In this document: positions 55,554 through 64,000 of the stretch, piece by piece
Layout of the letters: every line of letters starts with the position of its first letter
How positions within the stretch are numbered: position 1 is the stretch's first letter
NCBI RefSeq assembly: GCF_003063265.1
Contig: NZ_NERU01000008.1
Span: forward strand, 121,912-185,911
Reading direction: 5' to 3'
Length of the DNA: 64,000 bases
Source: Limnohabitans sp. WS1
Lineage (GTDB): Bacteria; Pseudomonadota; Gammaproteobacteria; Burkholderiales; Burkholderiaceae_C
The notes under the pieces: generated by a model
The model's database searches: none
What the model saw: only the letters and a program-made list of their open reading frames with translations
Told to the model about the DNA's origin: nothing
Translations under genes and position numbers: made by a program

Positions 55554-56048
55554 TCAGCAGGCCTTGTGCAACAACGCCACGGCCCTCGCCTCCATGCTTT
55601 GGCCCATGCCCACGGGGCCGAGCTTTTCGGCGGTTTTGGCTTTCACGTTGACTTGATCGGTGGCAACGCCCAGGGCTTGGGCCACCGAAGCGTTGATCGC
55701 CGCCATGTGCGGCGCCAGCTTGGGGGCCTGGGCCACGATGGTGCTGTCCACATTCACCAATTCCCAACCACGCTCACGCACCCGGCGCATGGCCTCGGTC
55801 AGCAACACCGACGAATCGGCCCCCTTGAACTGCGCATCGGTGTCCGGAAAATGCCGTCCAATATCGCCCAAACCCGCCGCGCCCAGCACCGCATCGGTGA
55901 TGGCGTGCAGCAGCACATCGGCGTCCGAATGGCCCAGCAGGCCCGAGGTGTGAGGAATCTCGATGCCGCCCAAAATCAGCTTGCGCCCGGGCACCAGGGC
56001 ATGGACGTCCCAGCCTTCACCGATTCTGAAATTCATGCCAGCGCTCAT
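55554..56048 (-). CDS. ispF: 2-C-methyl-D-erythritol 2,4-cyclodiphosphate synthase
   Basis: A 164-residue enzyme of the MEP isoprenoid pathway, forming the cyclodiphosphate from CDP-ME 2-phosphate. The start [18 protein letters not shown] at 56048 overlaps the ispD stop by ATGA; the longer frame is a shadow of ispD. Metal-binding [20 protein letters not shown] and GDIGRHFPD are all present, and the C-terminal [12 protein letters not shown] is conserved. The active form is a trimer in this family. Confidence 0.97.
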   Translation of the reverse strand: MSAGMNFRIGEGWDVHALVPGRKLILGGIEIPHTSGLLGHSDADVLLHAITDAVLGAAGLGDIGRHFPDTDAQFKGADSSVLLTEAMRRVRERGWELVNVDSTIVAQAPKLAPHMAAINASVAQALGVATDQVNVKAKTAEKLGPVGMGQSMEARAVALLHKAC

Positions 56049-56758
56049 GTTCTGCTCCTGATGATGGCCTCGGCCAGCGCGAAATCGGCCGGGTAAGTGA
56101 CTTTGAAATTCTGTGCCGAGCCTTCGACCAAGCGCGGCTTCAAACCCAGCCGTTCGATGGCACTGGCCTCGTCGGTGATGCCTGCAAAACCACTGCCTGC
56201 CACATCGGCCAGCGCATCGTGCAGCACTTGCAAACGGAACATTTGCGGGGTTTGCGCGAGCCATTTGTGCTCTCGCGGCACCGTGGCCGCCACGCGCCCG
56301 CCCTCTTCGGTTTTGAGCGTGTCAGGCAAAGGCAGGGCCAGCAGGCCACCCACTGCATCGTGCTGGCAGGTGTCGATCAAGCGGCTCACCGACTCGGGCG
56401 ACACCAAACAACGCGCCGCGTCATGCACCAGCACCCAATCTTGCGGGTCAAGGCCTGCACCCAGCATGGCTTGTAGGCCGTTGAACACGCTCTCGGCACG
56501 GCTGGCACCGCCGCAAGCCAGGCGCTTGAAACGCTGGGGCCAACCCAGCTCGGCCCACACATGGTCATCGCCGGGCGACAAAATCACCCAGCCACTGGCC
56601 AGTTGCGGCACCTGCGCCAAAGCCTGCAGCGTGTGCATGACCATGGTCTGTCCGGCTACCTGTTGGTATTGCTTGGGTTGCACCGTGCCCGCACGGCTGC
56701 CCGTGCCCGCACAGGGGATGAGGGCGTGAAAACGCGTCGAGGTGCTGTGTTTGCTCAT
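56045..56758 (-). CDS. ispD: 2-C-methyl-D-erythritol 4-phosphate cytidylyltransferase
   Basis: A 237-residue nucleotidyltransferase starting at [20 protein letters not shown], where the IPCAGTGSR loop binds CTP. Further motifs are [31 protein letters not shown] and the C-terminal [14 protein letters not shown]. It precedes ispF with coupled translation, the common proteobacterial arrangement, and supplies CDP-ME. The first 20 codons of the longer frame (from 56818) lie in unrelated sequence and are rejected. Confidence 0.96.
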   Translation of the reverse strand: MSKHSTSTRFHALIPCAGTGSRAGTVQPKQYQQVAGQTMVMHTLQALAQVPQLASGWVILSPGDDHVWAELGWPQRFKRLACGGASRAESVFNGLQAMLGAGLDPQDWVLVHDAARCLVSPESVSRLIDTCQHDAVGGLLALPLPDTLKTEEGGRVAATVPREHKWLAQTPQMFRLQVLHDALADVAGSGFAGITDEASAIERLGLKPRLVEGSAQNFKVTYPADFALAEAIIRSRT

Positions 56759-56804
56759 GGCTGAGATTGTAGTTTTGCAGGTCGGGGGCTTAGGCCACGG
56801 CATT

Positions 56805-57196
56805 GCCCACTGCGCCACAGGCCGAATGTCGGGGCTGAAGCCACCGACCTACCAATACCGTGGCTCCCCGTAGGTCGGCAGCTTCAGCTCCGACATGGCC
56901 CACTGCGCCACAGGCCGAATGTCAGGGCTGAAGCCACCGACCTACCAATACCGTGGCTCGCCGTAGGTCGGCAGCTTCAGCTCCGACAGGGCCCACTGCG
57001 CCACAGGCCGCATGTCGGGGCTGAAGCCACCGACCTACAAATACCGAGGCTCCCCGTAGGTCGGCAGCTTCAGCTCCGACATGGCCCACTGCGCCACAGG
57101 CCGAATGTCGGGGCTGAAGCCACCGACCTGCCAATACCGTGGCTACCCGTAGGTCGGCAGCTTCAGCTCCGACATGACCCGGTGCGCCACAGGCCC
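56805..57196. repeat. 93-bp tandem repeats with internal inverted arms, upstream of mfd
   Basis: Units begin with GCCCACTGCGCCACAGGCCG at 56805, 56898, 56991 and 57084, with a partial fifth from about 57177; the period is 93 bp. Each unit contains opposed arms around GGGGCTGAAGCCACCGACCT and AGGTCGGCAGCTTCAGCTCC, so each can form a long stem. Since 93 is divisible by three, spurious ORFs run through it. It fills most of the 594 bp between ispD and mfd; no gene is supported there. Confidence 0.9.
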
Positions 57197-57299
57197 GGTG
57201 ACGAGACCCAAGCCGACCCACCGACGACTGTGCTCAACGACTACCATCGACCTGCCCAAGGTCACAAAGACTCTAAAATCACCTCCTGCTTCCATTTCC

Positions 57300-57331
57300 A
57301 CACCCCCCTCCATCCCGGCGGGGGGTGTTTT
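57300..57331 (+). terminator. Terminator-like hairpin in the mfd leader
   Basis: ACACCCCCC pairs with GGGGGGTGT across an 11-nt loop and is followed by a short T-run, 22 bp before the mfd ATG. No plus-strand gene precedes it nearby, so it may attenuate mfd or insulate it from repeat transcription. Confidence 0.6.
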
Positions 57332-57352
57332 GCTTTATCCATCGCCCACGCC

Positions 57353-60300
57353 ATGCAACTGCCCAGCCTCATCACCGGCAAACGTTTCACCCTGCCCCGC
57401 CCCGTGGGATCGGCCGATGCCGTGCTGCTGGCCCAGCTGGCGCAGCGCGAAAAAAAGGCTGGCAAGCTCACCGCCATCGTGACCGCCGATGCCTCAGACG
57501 CCCAACGCCTGATGGACGAGCTGGTGTTTTTTGCACCCGATCTGCGCTGCGTGATCTTCCCCGACTGGGAAACCCTGCCCTACGACACGTTTTCGCCGCA
57601 CCAAGACCTGATTTCTGAGCGCTTGGCCACGCTGTGGCGCATCAAGCAGCGCAACCACGCCGAGAGCGCAGACGTGGTGCTGGTGCCCGCCACCACCGCG
57701 CTGTACCGGCTGGCGCCGCCCTCCTTCTTAGCGGGCTACACCTTCGAGTTCAAGGTCAAGCAAAAGCTGGACGAAGCCCAGCTCAAGGCCCAGCTCACGC
57801 TGGCGGGTTACTCGCACGTCAGCCAGGTGGTCAGCCCCGGCGAATACGCGGTGCGCGGCGGCTTGATCGATTTGTTCCCCATGGGCTCTTTGGTGCCTTA
57901 CCGGGTGGACCTGTTTGACGACGAAATCGACAGCATCCGAACCTTCGACCCCGACAGCCAGCGCAGCCTCTACCCCGTGCCCGAAGTGCGCCTGCTGCCC
58001 GGACGCGAGTTCCCGATGGACGAGGCGGCTCGTGCGCGATTCCGAAGCCGCTGGCGCGAACTGCTCGAAGGCGATCCGACCAAGAGCCGCATTTACAAAG
58101 ACATGGGCAATGGCGTGGCCACGGCGGGCATCGAGTACTACCTGCCGCTGTTTTTTGAAGAAACCGCCACGGTGTTCGATTACCTGGGCGCTGGCCAGGC
58201 AGATGCGGCCACCGTGGTACTGCACGGCGATCTGGAGCCCGCCTTCCAGCGCTTTTGGCAAGACACCCGCGACCGCTACCGCCTGGTGCAAGGCGACCCC
58301 GAGCGGCCGGTGCTGCCGCCGGATGCGCTGTTTTTGAATGCAGAGCAGTTCTACACGCTGACCAATGGCCATGCGCAACTGGCTTTGCGCCCCGGCACCA
58401 GCGATGTGGCCGACAACGCACTGGCCCAGCCCCTGCCCGAGCTGACGGTGGTGCGCGGTGCCGAAGACCCGTTGTCACGCTTGCAAGCCCACATCCACAG
58501 CGGCAAGACCCGCGTGCTGATCCTGGCCGAAAGCGATGGCCGACGTGAGAGCCTGCTCGACTTCGTGCGATCCAGCGGCCTCACGCCACCCGTCTTTGAC
58601 AGCCTCGAAGACTTTTTGACCAGCGACGAAAAAGTCGGCATGGCCACCGCCGCCCTGGTCAGCGGTTTCCATTGGTTCGAGCACAACATCGACCTGGTCA
58701 CCGAAACCGAACTCTTTGCCGCAGGCCCCACCACGCGCCGCCGCAAAAAGCAGGAACAGGTCAGCGATGTGGAAGCGCTGATCAAAGACCTGAGCGAGCT
58801 GAATGTGGGCGACCCGGTGGTGCACAGTGCCCACGGCATTGGCCGCTACCGGGGTCTGGTCAACATGGACATGGGCCAAAAAAACCCCGATGGCACGCCC
58901 GCCCTGCAAGAGTTTTTGCACCTGGAATACGCCGACAAGGCCACGCTTTATGTGCCCGTGAGCCAGCTGCAGCTGATTGGCCGCTACACGGGTGTGAGCG
59001 CAGACGAAGCGCCCCTGCACAAGCTGGGCTCAGGCCAATGGGAAAAAGCCAAACGCCGCGCCGCCGAGCAGGTGCGGGACGCCGCCGCTGAGTTGCTCAA
59101 CATCTACGCCCGCCGCGCCGCACGCGAAGGCCACCCCTTCCGCTACAGCCCGCAAGACTACGAAACCTTTGCCAACGACTTCGGATTTGAAGAAACCGCC
59201 GACCAAAAGGCCGCCATCCATTGCGTGATTCAAGACATGATCAGCCCCCGCCCCATGGACCGCCTGGTCTGCGGCGATGTGGGTTTTGGCAAGACCGAGG
59301 TCGCGCTGCGTGCCGCCTTTGTGGCCGTGACCGGTGGCAAACAAGTCGCGCTGCTGGCCCCCACCACACTGCTGGCCGAGCAGCATTACCAGACGCTCAA
59401 AGACCGCTTTGCCAAATGGCCTGTCAAGGTGGCCGAAGTCTCGCGCTTCAGGTCAGGCAAAGAAGTCACCGCCGCACTCAAAGGCATTGCCGACGGCACG
59501 GTGGACATCGTGGTGGGCACACACAAGCTGCTGAGCGAATCCACCAAGTTCCACGACCTGGGCCTGCTCATCATCGACGAAGAACACCGCTTTGGCGTGC
59601 GCCACAAAGAGGCCATGAAAGGCCTGCGGGCCGAGGTCGATGTGCTCACGCTGACAGCCACCCCCATCCCCCGCACCATGGGCATGGCTTTGGAGGGCCT
59701 GCGCGATTTGAGCGTGATCGCCACTGCGCCGCAACGCCGCCTGGCCATCAAGACCTTTGTGCGCAACGAAGGCACGGGTGTGATCCGCGAGGCGGTGCTG
59801 CGCGAACTCAAGCGCGGCGGCCAGTGTTACTTCTTGCACAACGAGGTCGAGACCATCGAGAACCGCAAGCAAAAGCTCGAAGAAATCCTGCCCGAAGCCC
59901 GCATCGCCGTGGCCCACGGCCAGATGCCCGAGCGCGAGCTGGAACGGGTGATGCGCGACTTTGTGGCCCAGCGCTACAACATCTTGCTGTGCTCGACCAT
60001 CATCGAAACAGGCATCGACGTGCCCACGGCCAACACCATCGTGATCTCTCGCGCCGATAAATTCGGCCTGGCCCAGCTGCACCAGCTGCGCGGGCGCGTG
60101 GGCCGCTCGCACCACCAAGCCTATGCCTATTTGATGGTGCCTGAGATTGAAGGCCTGACCAAACAGGCCGCCCAGCGGCTGGACGCGATCCAGCAAATGG
60201 AAGAACTGGGCAGCGGCTTCTATCTGGCCATGCACGACCTGGAAATCCGCGGCGCGGGCGAGGTGCTGGGCGAAAACCAGAGCGGCAACATGCTCGAAGT

Positions 60301-60841
60301 GGGCTTTCAGCTCTACAACGAGATGCTGTCCGAAGCGGTGCGCAGCCTCAAAGCAGGCAAAGAGCCGGACTTGCTCAACCCGCTCACCGCCACCACCGAC
60401 ATCAACCTGCACGCCCCCGCCCTGCTGCCCAACGACTACTGTGGCGACGTGCACCTGCGCCTGAGCTTTTACAAAAAGCTGGCCACCGCCAAAACCAGCG
60501 ACCAAATCGACGCCTTGCTCGAAGAGCTGGTGGACCGCTTTGGCAAACTGCCGCCGCAAGCGCAAACGCTGGTCGATGTGCACCGCCTGCGTGTGCTGAC
60601 CCAGCCCTATGGCGTGATCAAGGTCGACGCCGCACCGGGCGTGATCCAGATCACCTTCAAACCCAACCCGCCCGTGGACCCCATGGCCATCATTGGTTTG
60701 ATCCAGAAAAACAAACACATCAAGCTGGCGGGCAACGACAAAATCCGCATCGAACGCGAACTGCCCGACCCGAAAGCGCGGGCGCAGATGGTGCGGGATG
60801 TGTTGCGCTCATTGGGCCAGCCCAAAACCGTGACTCATTGA
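57353..60841 (+). CDS. mfd: Transcription-repair coupling factor Mfd
   Basis: A 1162-residue superfamily 2 translocase that removes stalled RNA polymerase and recruits UvrA. The start MQLPSLITGKRFTLPRPVG at 57353 fits the family. Domains are a UvrB-like N-terminal module (residues about 1-300), the RNA polymerase-interacting domain near 495-560 (LNVGDPVVHSAHGIGRYRGL), and the motor with Walker A GDVGFGKTEVALRAAF near 641. The box-II motif is DEEH in LLIIDEEHRFG, and the helicase motifs TATPIPRTMGMALEGLRD, STIIETGIDVPTANT and QLRGRVGRS are present. The C-terminal TRCF domain closes it. It is followed by a dispersed repeat rather than a simple terminator. Confidence 0.98.
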   Translation: MQLPSLITGKRFTLPRPVGSADAVLLAQLAQREKKAGKLTAIVTADASDAQRLMDELVFFAPDLRCVIFPDWETLPYDTFSPHQDLISERLATLWRIKQRNHAESADVVLVPATTALYRLAPPSFLAGYTFEFKVKQKLDEAQLKAQLTLAGYSHVSQVVSPGEYAVRGGLIDLFPMGSLVPYRVDLFDDEIDSIRTFDPDSQRSLYPVPEVRLLPGREFPMDEAARARFRSRWRELLEGDPTKSRIYKDMGNGVATAGIEYYLPLFFEETATVFDYLGAGQADAATVVLHGDLEPAFQRFWQDTRDRYRLVQGDPERPVLPPDALFLNAEQFYTLTNGHAQLALRPGTSDVADNALAQPLPELTVVRGAEDPLSRLQAHIHSGKTRVLILAESDGRRESLLDFVRSSGLTPPVFDSLEDFLTSDEKVGMATAALVSGFHWFEHNIDLVTETELFAAGPTTRRRKKQEQVSDVEALIKDLSELNVGDPVVHSAHGIGRYRGLVNMDMGQKNPDGTPALQEFLHLEYADKATLYVPVSQLQLIGRYTGVSADEAPLHKLGSGQWEKAKRRAAEQVRDAAAELLNIYARRAAREGHPFRYSPQDYETFANDFGFEETADQKAAIHCVIQDMISPRPMDRLVCGDVGFGKTEVALRAAFVAVTGGKQVALLAPTTLLAEQHYQTLKDRFAKWPVKVAEVSRFRSGKEVTAALKGIADGTVDIVVGTHKLLSESTKFHDLGLLIIDEEHRFGVRHKEAMKGLRAEVDVLTLTATPIPRTMGMALEGLRDLSVIATAPQRRLAIKTFVRNEGTGVIREAVLRELKRGGQCYFLHNEVETIENRKQKLEEILPEARIAVAHGQMPERELERVMRDFVAQRYNILLCSTIIETGIDVPTANTIVISRADKFGLAQLHQLRGRVGRSHHQAYAYLMVPEIEGLTKQAAQRLDAIQQMEELGSGFYLAMHDLEIRGAGEVLGENQSGNMLEVGFQLYNEMLSEAVRSLKAGKEPDLLNPLTATTDINLHAPALLPNDYCGDVHLRLSFYKKLATAKTSDQIDALLEELVDRFGKLPPQAQTLVDVHRLRVLTQPYGVIKVDAAPGVIQITFKPNPPVDPMAIIGLIQKNKHIKLAGNDKIRIERELPDPKARAQMVRDVLRSLGQPKTVTH

Positions 60842-60873
60842 TGGCGTCATGACTGGTTATGGAGACAGCCCGA

Positions 60874-61026
60874 TGAAGTTTGCATGAACGCATTTTTTTG
60901 TGGGAGCGACGCCCTCGTCGCGATCAAGCCTCGCAGACCACCCACCATCGCCCCGAGGGCGGTACTCCCACAATGCCACCATCGCTGATCACTTTCCCCA
61001 AGGCAAGCCTTGCACTTCAAACTTCA
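60874..61026. repeat. Dispersed palindromic element, copy 2 (MITE-like)
   Basis: A 153-bp element between perfect 9-bp inverted ends TGAAGTTTG (60874) and CAAACTTCA (61018-61026). The core runs GTGGGAGCGACGCC, CTCGCAGACCACC and ends ACTCCCAC. It starts 32 bp after the mfd stop and fills the 282-bp gap to recQ. It has no coding capacity of its own. Confidence 0.8.
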
Positions 61027-61123
61027 CAGGGCCGGATCTATAGTTAGGTCACCAAAGACCCCATAAAACGCCACCTCGATGACCGTGTGCGGACCGATTC
61101 GGTCCCCAAAATGGCTTTGCTGT

Positions 61124-63211
61124 TCAAGCTTGAAGATGCAAGACCAGCAAGAGCACCTGCGATGCCCCTTGTTCACGCAAAAGCGCCGCTGCAACGGTCG
61201 CAGCCCATCGTGTGCGCACTTGAGTGGCCACCAACAACACCGGCCCCGGCGGCAGCGCGACCTCGGTTTGCAAATCAATGACCGACTCCAGGTGAGCGAC
61301 CACTGGGGTTGAAGCCGCATCGTCGGGCGCAGGCCCACCCCGCCAGCAAAACACATCGTGCAGTGGCAAACGGCCTTTTTGCGCAATGTGGGCAGCCAAG
61401 CGCTGGTTCGACGCCATGTCCGGCGCAGGCAAGGGCACCACACACACTGGGCGGGCGGGCCAGGTCTTGGCCCAACGGCCCAGCGTGGCCACCGCACCAG
61501 CCAACAAATCGGCAGGCACATCACCATCGGCGGCAGTGCGCAAAACCTGCAGCTCGGCCACCCAACCCGGATCGTCCGCAAACGCCACGGCCCGGCCTGC
61601 ATCAAAGCCGCGAATCGAACCCTTGCGACGCACTCCAGCAGGCCAGCGCTTGCGCGGCTCGATGTCCACGTCCACACCACGCAAAAAGTGGCGTGCAGCG
61701 AGCAACTTGTCTTCAGAGGGCAAGAGCCCTGGAAAAGGCACACGGCCCGTGCACACCGAGCAGCGCCCACAAGGCGCGGGCGACGGGTCGTCCAGCGCGG
61801 TCTGCAAATACGCCATCAGGCAGCCCTGACCATGCGCGTACTGGCGCATGATGCCCGCCTCTTGCTGGCGAACCTGCGCCAACGACGTCCATTTGGCACT
61901 GTCGTGCACATAGGGCATTCCGGTGGCTCGCCAGGCTGTGCCCGCCTTCTCAACCACACCTTCGACGGCCAGAATTTTGAGCAAGGCCTCCAGTCGTCCC
62001 CGGCGCACGCCCGTGTCGGCCTCGATCTCGATCAGGCTGCGTTCGTCACCGCCCAGGCTTTGCAACACCTTGGCTGCCGTCAACGGGTCCGGTATCGAAG
62101 CGGTGGCGAAGTAATCCCAAATGCGTTCGTCAGCATCTGACGGCAGCAACACCCCTTCTGCGTGCGCCACCGCCCGCCCTGCCCGACCCACCTGCTGGTA
62201 ATAAGCCACCGGGGTGGAGGGCGAGCCCACATGCACACAAAAGCCCAAATCCGGCTTGTCGTAGCCCATGCCCAGCGCCGAGGTCGCCACCACCGCCTTG
62301 ACCTGGTTGTGGCGCAAACGGTCTTCCACTTTCAGGCGGGTGTCAGCGTCGATCTGCCCGGTGTAGGCATCGACCGCATGGCCGCAGCTGCGCAAAAAAG
62401 CCGTCAGCCGCTCGGCCTCGGCCACCGTCAGCACATACACAATGCCCGAGCCCGGCAGCTGATCCAGGGCGTCGGCCATCCAGGCATAACGCTGCAAAGG
62501 CGACAAACCCGGTACCACAGACAGCGTGAGCGAGGTGCGGGCCAGCGTGCCGCGAAAGGTCACTGTGCTTGCACCCAACTGCTTGCCAATATCCAGCGTC
62601 ACCCGCTCATTGGCCGTGGCCGTGGTGGCGAGCACACTGGCCGTGGGTGTGGACAAGAGCGCCCGCGCCAGCCGCTGGTAATCGGGCCGAAAGTCAAAAC
62701 CCCAGTCGCTGATGCAATGCGCCTCGTCGATCACGATCAGGCCCACCCGGGCCAGCAAAGCGCCCAACCGGGCCGCAAAGCGCGGGTTGCCCAGCCGCTC
62801 GGGCGAGACCAGCAGCACGTCGATGGCATCCTCGTCCAGCCGCAGGAACACCTCGTCCCAATCGTCAATATTCGTGGAATTGACCGTGGCTGCCTTCAGG
62901 CCCGCCCGCTCGGCCGCGCTCACCTGGTCGCGCATCAGGGCCAAAAGCGGCGACACCACCAACGTGGGGCCAGCGCCTGTGCTGCGGATCGCGTGCGTGG
63001 CCGCCCAGTACACCGCCGACTTGCCCCAGCCCGTGGCCTGCACCACCAGCACGCGGGACGCGGCTGGCACCACCGCATGCACCGCGTCCACCTGATCCGT
63101 GCGGGGCACCGCGCCCGGCCCGGCCAGACGGGCCAGGATGGTGTGCATGTGCTGTTCCGCGAATGCGCGGGATGTGTTGTCTGGGTCCGGCAAAGTGCTG
63201 GATGTGTTCAT
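61124..63211 (-). CDS. RecQ-family DNA helicase with C-terminal phosphoribosyltransferase-like domain
   Basis: A 695-residue superfamily 2 helicase. Walker A is VVQATGWGKSAVYW near residues 52-65, the DEAH box is LIVIDEAHCISDWGFDFRPD near 160, and motif VI is QQVGRAGRA. A zinc-type cysteine set lies near 460-485 (C-x17-CGRC-x2-C), as in the RecQ-Ct region. No HRDC domain is seen. Instead the last 120 residues (VCVVPLPAPDMASNQRLAAH, then PGPVLLVATQVRTRWAATVA) resemble the PRPP-binding fold of ComF/PRTase-like proteins. This differs from E. coli RecQ (609 residues). A role in DNA repair is inferred. Confidence 0.88.
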   Translation of the reverse strand: MNTSSTLPDPDNTSRAFAEQHMHTILARLAGPGAVPRTDQVDAVHAVVPAASRVLVVQATGWGKSAVYWAATHAIRSTGAGPTLVVSPLLALMRDQVSAAERAGLKAATVNSTNIDDWDEVFLRLDEDAIDVLLVSPERLGNPRFAARLGALLARVGLIVIDEAHCISDWGFDFRPDYQRLARALLSTPTASVLATTATANERVTLDIGKQLGASTVTFRGTLARTSLTLSVVPGLSPLQRYAWMADALDQLPGSGIVYVLTVAEAERLTAFLRSCGHAVDAYTGQIDADTRLKVEDRLRHNQVKAVVATSALGMGYDKPDLGFCVHVGSPSTPVAYYQQVGRAGRAVAHAEGVLLPSDADERIWDYFATASIPDPLTAAKVLQSLGGDERSLIEIEADTGVRRGRLEALLKILAVEGVVEKAGTAWRATGMPYVHDSAKWTSLAQVRQQEAGIMRQYAHGQGCLMAYLQTALDDPSPAPCGRCSVCTGRVPFPGLLPSEDKLLAARHFLRGVDVDIEPRKRWPAGVRRKGSIRGFDAGRAVAFADDPGWVAELQVLRTAADGDVPADLLAGAVATLGRWAKTWPARPVCVVPLPAPDMASNQRLAAHIAQKGRLPLHDVFCWRGGPAPDDAASTPVVAHLESVIDLQTEVALPPGPVLLVATQVRTRWAATVAAALLREQGASQVLLLVLHLQA

Positions 63212-63310
63212 GGGCTCCCCTGTCGCCTAGACTGGCATTATTGTTCAAGAGTGATTGTGCAATGTCAGACCTGTTGAGACCGACCGATGATCTTTACAAG
63301 AAGGTTTTTT

Positions 63311-63873
63311 GTAGGAGCGACGCCCCCGTCGCGATAAGCCGCGCAGACCCGAAAGAATCGCCCCGAGGGCGGGGCTCCCACAAAAAGCAGGGATGCCCCC
63401 TGCAATTGCAGGTTGACCCCTCGTAGGAGCGACGCCCCCGTCGCGATCAAGCCTCGCAGACCACCACGCATCGCCCAGGCGGCGGGGCTCCCACAAAATG
63501 CAGGGTTGCCCCCTGCAATTGCAGGCTCACCCCTCGTAGGAGCGAAGCCCTCGTCGCGATCAAGCCTCGCAGACCACCATGCATCGCCCAGTCGGTGGGG
63601 CTCCCACAAAATGCAGGGATGCCCCCTGCAATTGCAGGTAGACCCCTCGTAGGAGCGACGCCCCCGTCGCGATCAAGCCTCGCAGACCACCAAGAATCGC
63701 CCAGGCGGCGGGGCTCCCACAAAATGCAGGGTTGCCCCCTGCAATTGCAGGCTCACCCCTCGTAGGAGCGACGCCCTCGTCGCGATCAAGCCGCGCAGAC
63801 CCCAAAGAATCGCCCCGAGGGCGGGGCTCCCACAAAATGCAAGGTTTCCCCCTGTCATTGCAGGCTCACCCCT
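63311..63873. repeat. Array of five 113-bp repeats related to the dispersed element
   Basis: GTAGGAGCGA starts units at 63311, 63423, 63536, 63649 and 63762, a spacing of 112-113 bp. Each unit has GTAGGAGCGACGCC near one end and GGGCGGGGCTCCCAC near the other, making an inverted pair. The spacer carries CCCTGCAATTGCAGG, itself palindromic. It is the core of the elements at 17688 and 60874 in tandem form. The ORFs through it are repeat artefacts. It begins about 100 bp upstream of the recQ start and is broken by the group II intron at the right end. Confidence 0.92.
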
Positions 63874-64000
63874 TGATAGGGGTAGGAAAGGCCAAGGCCT
63901 CCCCTCCCTCCGAACCGTGCGTGCAGTTTTCCCGCACACGGCTCTCCAGTCAGTGGTTTCCTCATCGGGATTGGCTCGCTTGCATTCGGGCCTGCGTCAT
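63874..64000 (-). mobile_element. Group II intron, 3' end only (runs off the window)
   Basis: On the minus strand, domain V is visible at 63944-63912. It begins GAGCCGTGTGCGGG and ends GCACGCACGGTTC, with the AGC-type lower stem and an A-rich terminal loop, 33 nt long. A domain VI-like stem (GGGGAGG pairing with CCTACCCC) follows, and the intron ends near 63874 at CCCCTATC. The 3' exon is the repeat array spacer. A frame entering from the edge ends at 63962 and may be the tail of the intron's reverse transcriptase, but it is too short to identify. Confidence 0.85.

Noticed and set aside
56922..57221. A 99-codon minus-strand frame with 31-residue repeats
   Set aside because: It exists only because the 93-bp repeat is a multiple of three; there is no start signal or family resemblance.
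59453..60718. A 421-codon minus-strand frame antisense to mfd
   Set aside because: It has the same His/Gln/Val-rich shadow pattern and lies entirely inside conserved Mfd helicase motifs.
63311..63873. Possible CRISPR array
   Set aside because: The whole 113-bp unit is repeated, including the spacer, so there are no unique spacers, and no cas genes are near.
63245..63939. Several 80-115-codon overlapping minus-strand frames
   Set aside because: They are translations of the 113-bp repeat (recurring CGSPAAWA-type segments) and of the intron end, not genes.

Overview
The window looks like chromosomal DNA of a betaproteobacterium, order Burkholderiales, probably Comamonadaceae (a Limnohabitans/Rhodoferax-like organism). 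That assignment is inferred from gene order and protein style, not from a search. Most of it is housekeeping. From the left come purD (cut by the edge), yebC, a HerA-like ATPase, clpA-clpS, a cold-shock protein, a DUF192 protein, a DUF1840 protein, and the translation operon thrS-infC-rpmI-rplT-pheS-pheT-ihfA on the minus strand. A monomeric NADP isocitrate dehydrogenase follows.

The accessory core is about 17.9-49 kb. On the minus strand, in reading order, it holds a 4298-residue type I-secreted adhesin (43282 to 30386), a terminator, and then a tightly packed run of genes. These are a glycosyltransferase-TPR-sulfotransferase fusion, a GT2-methyltransferase fusion, a cyanophycin-synthetase-like ATP-grasp ligase, a polysaccharide pyruvyl transferase, a small ORF, a PvcA/Dit1-like protein, cysD, and a cysN-cysC fusion. 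The last two make PAPS, the donor used by sulfotransferases. The layout therefore suggests a dedicated system that builds, decorates and sulfates a surface product, possibly the adhesin itself. The adhesin shares an AT-rich divergent promoter region, carrying a nested dyad, with the first of two tandem 7TMR-DISM histidine kinase/response regulator pairs.

The right part holds tRNA-Val(GAC), relA, an alpha/beta hydrolase, 3-hydroxybutyrate dehydrogenase, an OmpR/EnvZ pair, ispD-ispF, mfd and a RecQ-type helicase with a C-terminal phosphoribosyltransferase-like domain. Non-coding DNA here is rich in repeats: a 93-bp tandem array before mfd, a dispersed palindromic element after idh and mfd, and five 113-bp copies beyond recQ. 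The last array is interrupted by the 3' end of a group II intron that runs off the right edge. No rRNA gene, CRISPR array, prophage or transposase was seen.
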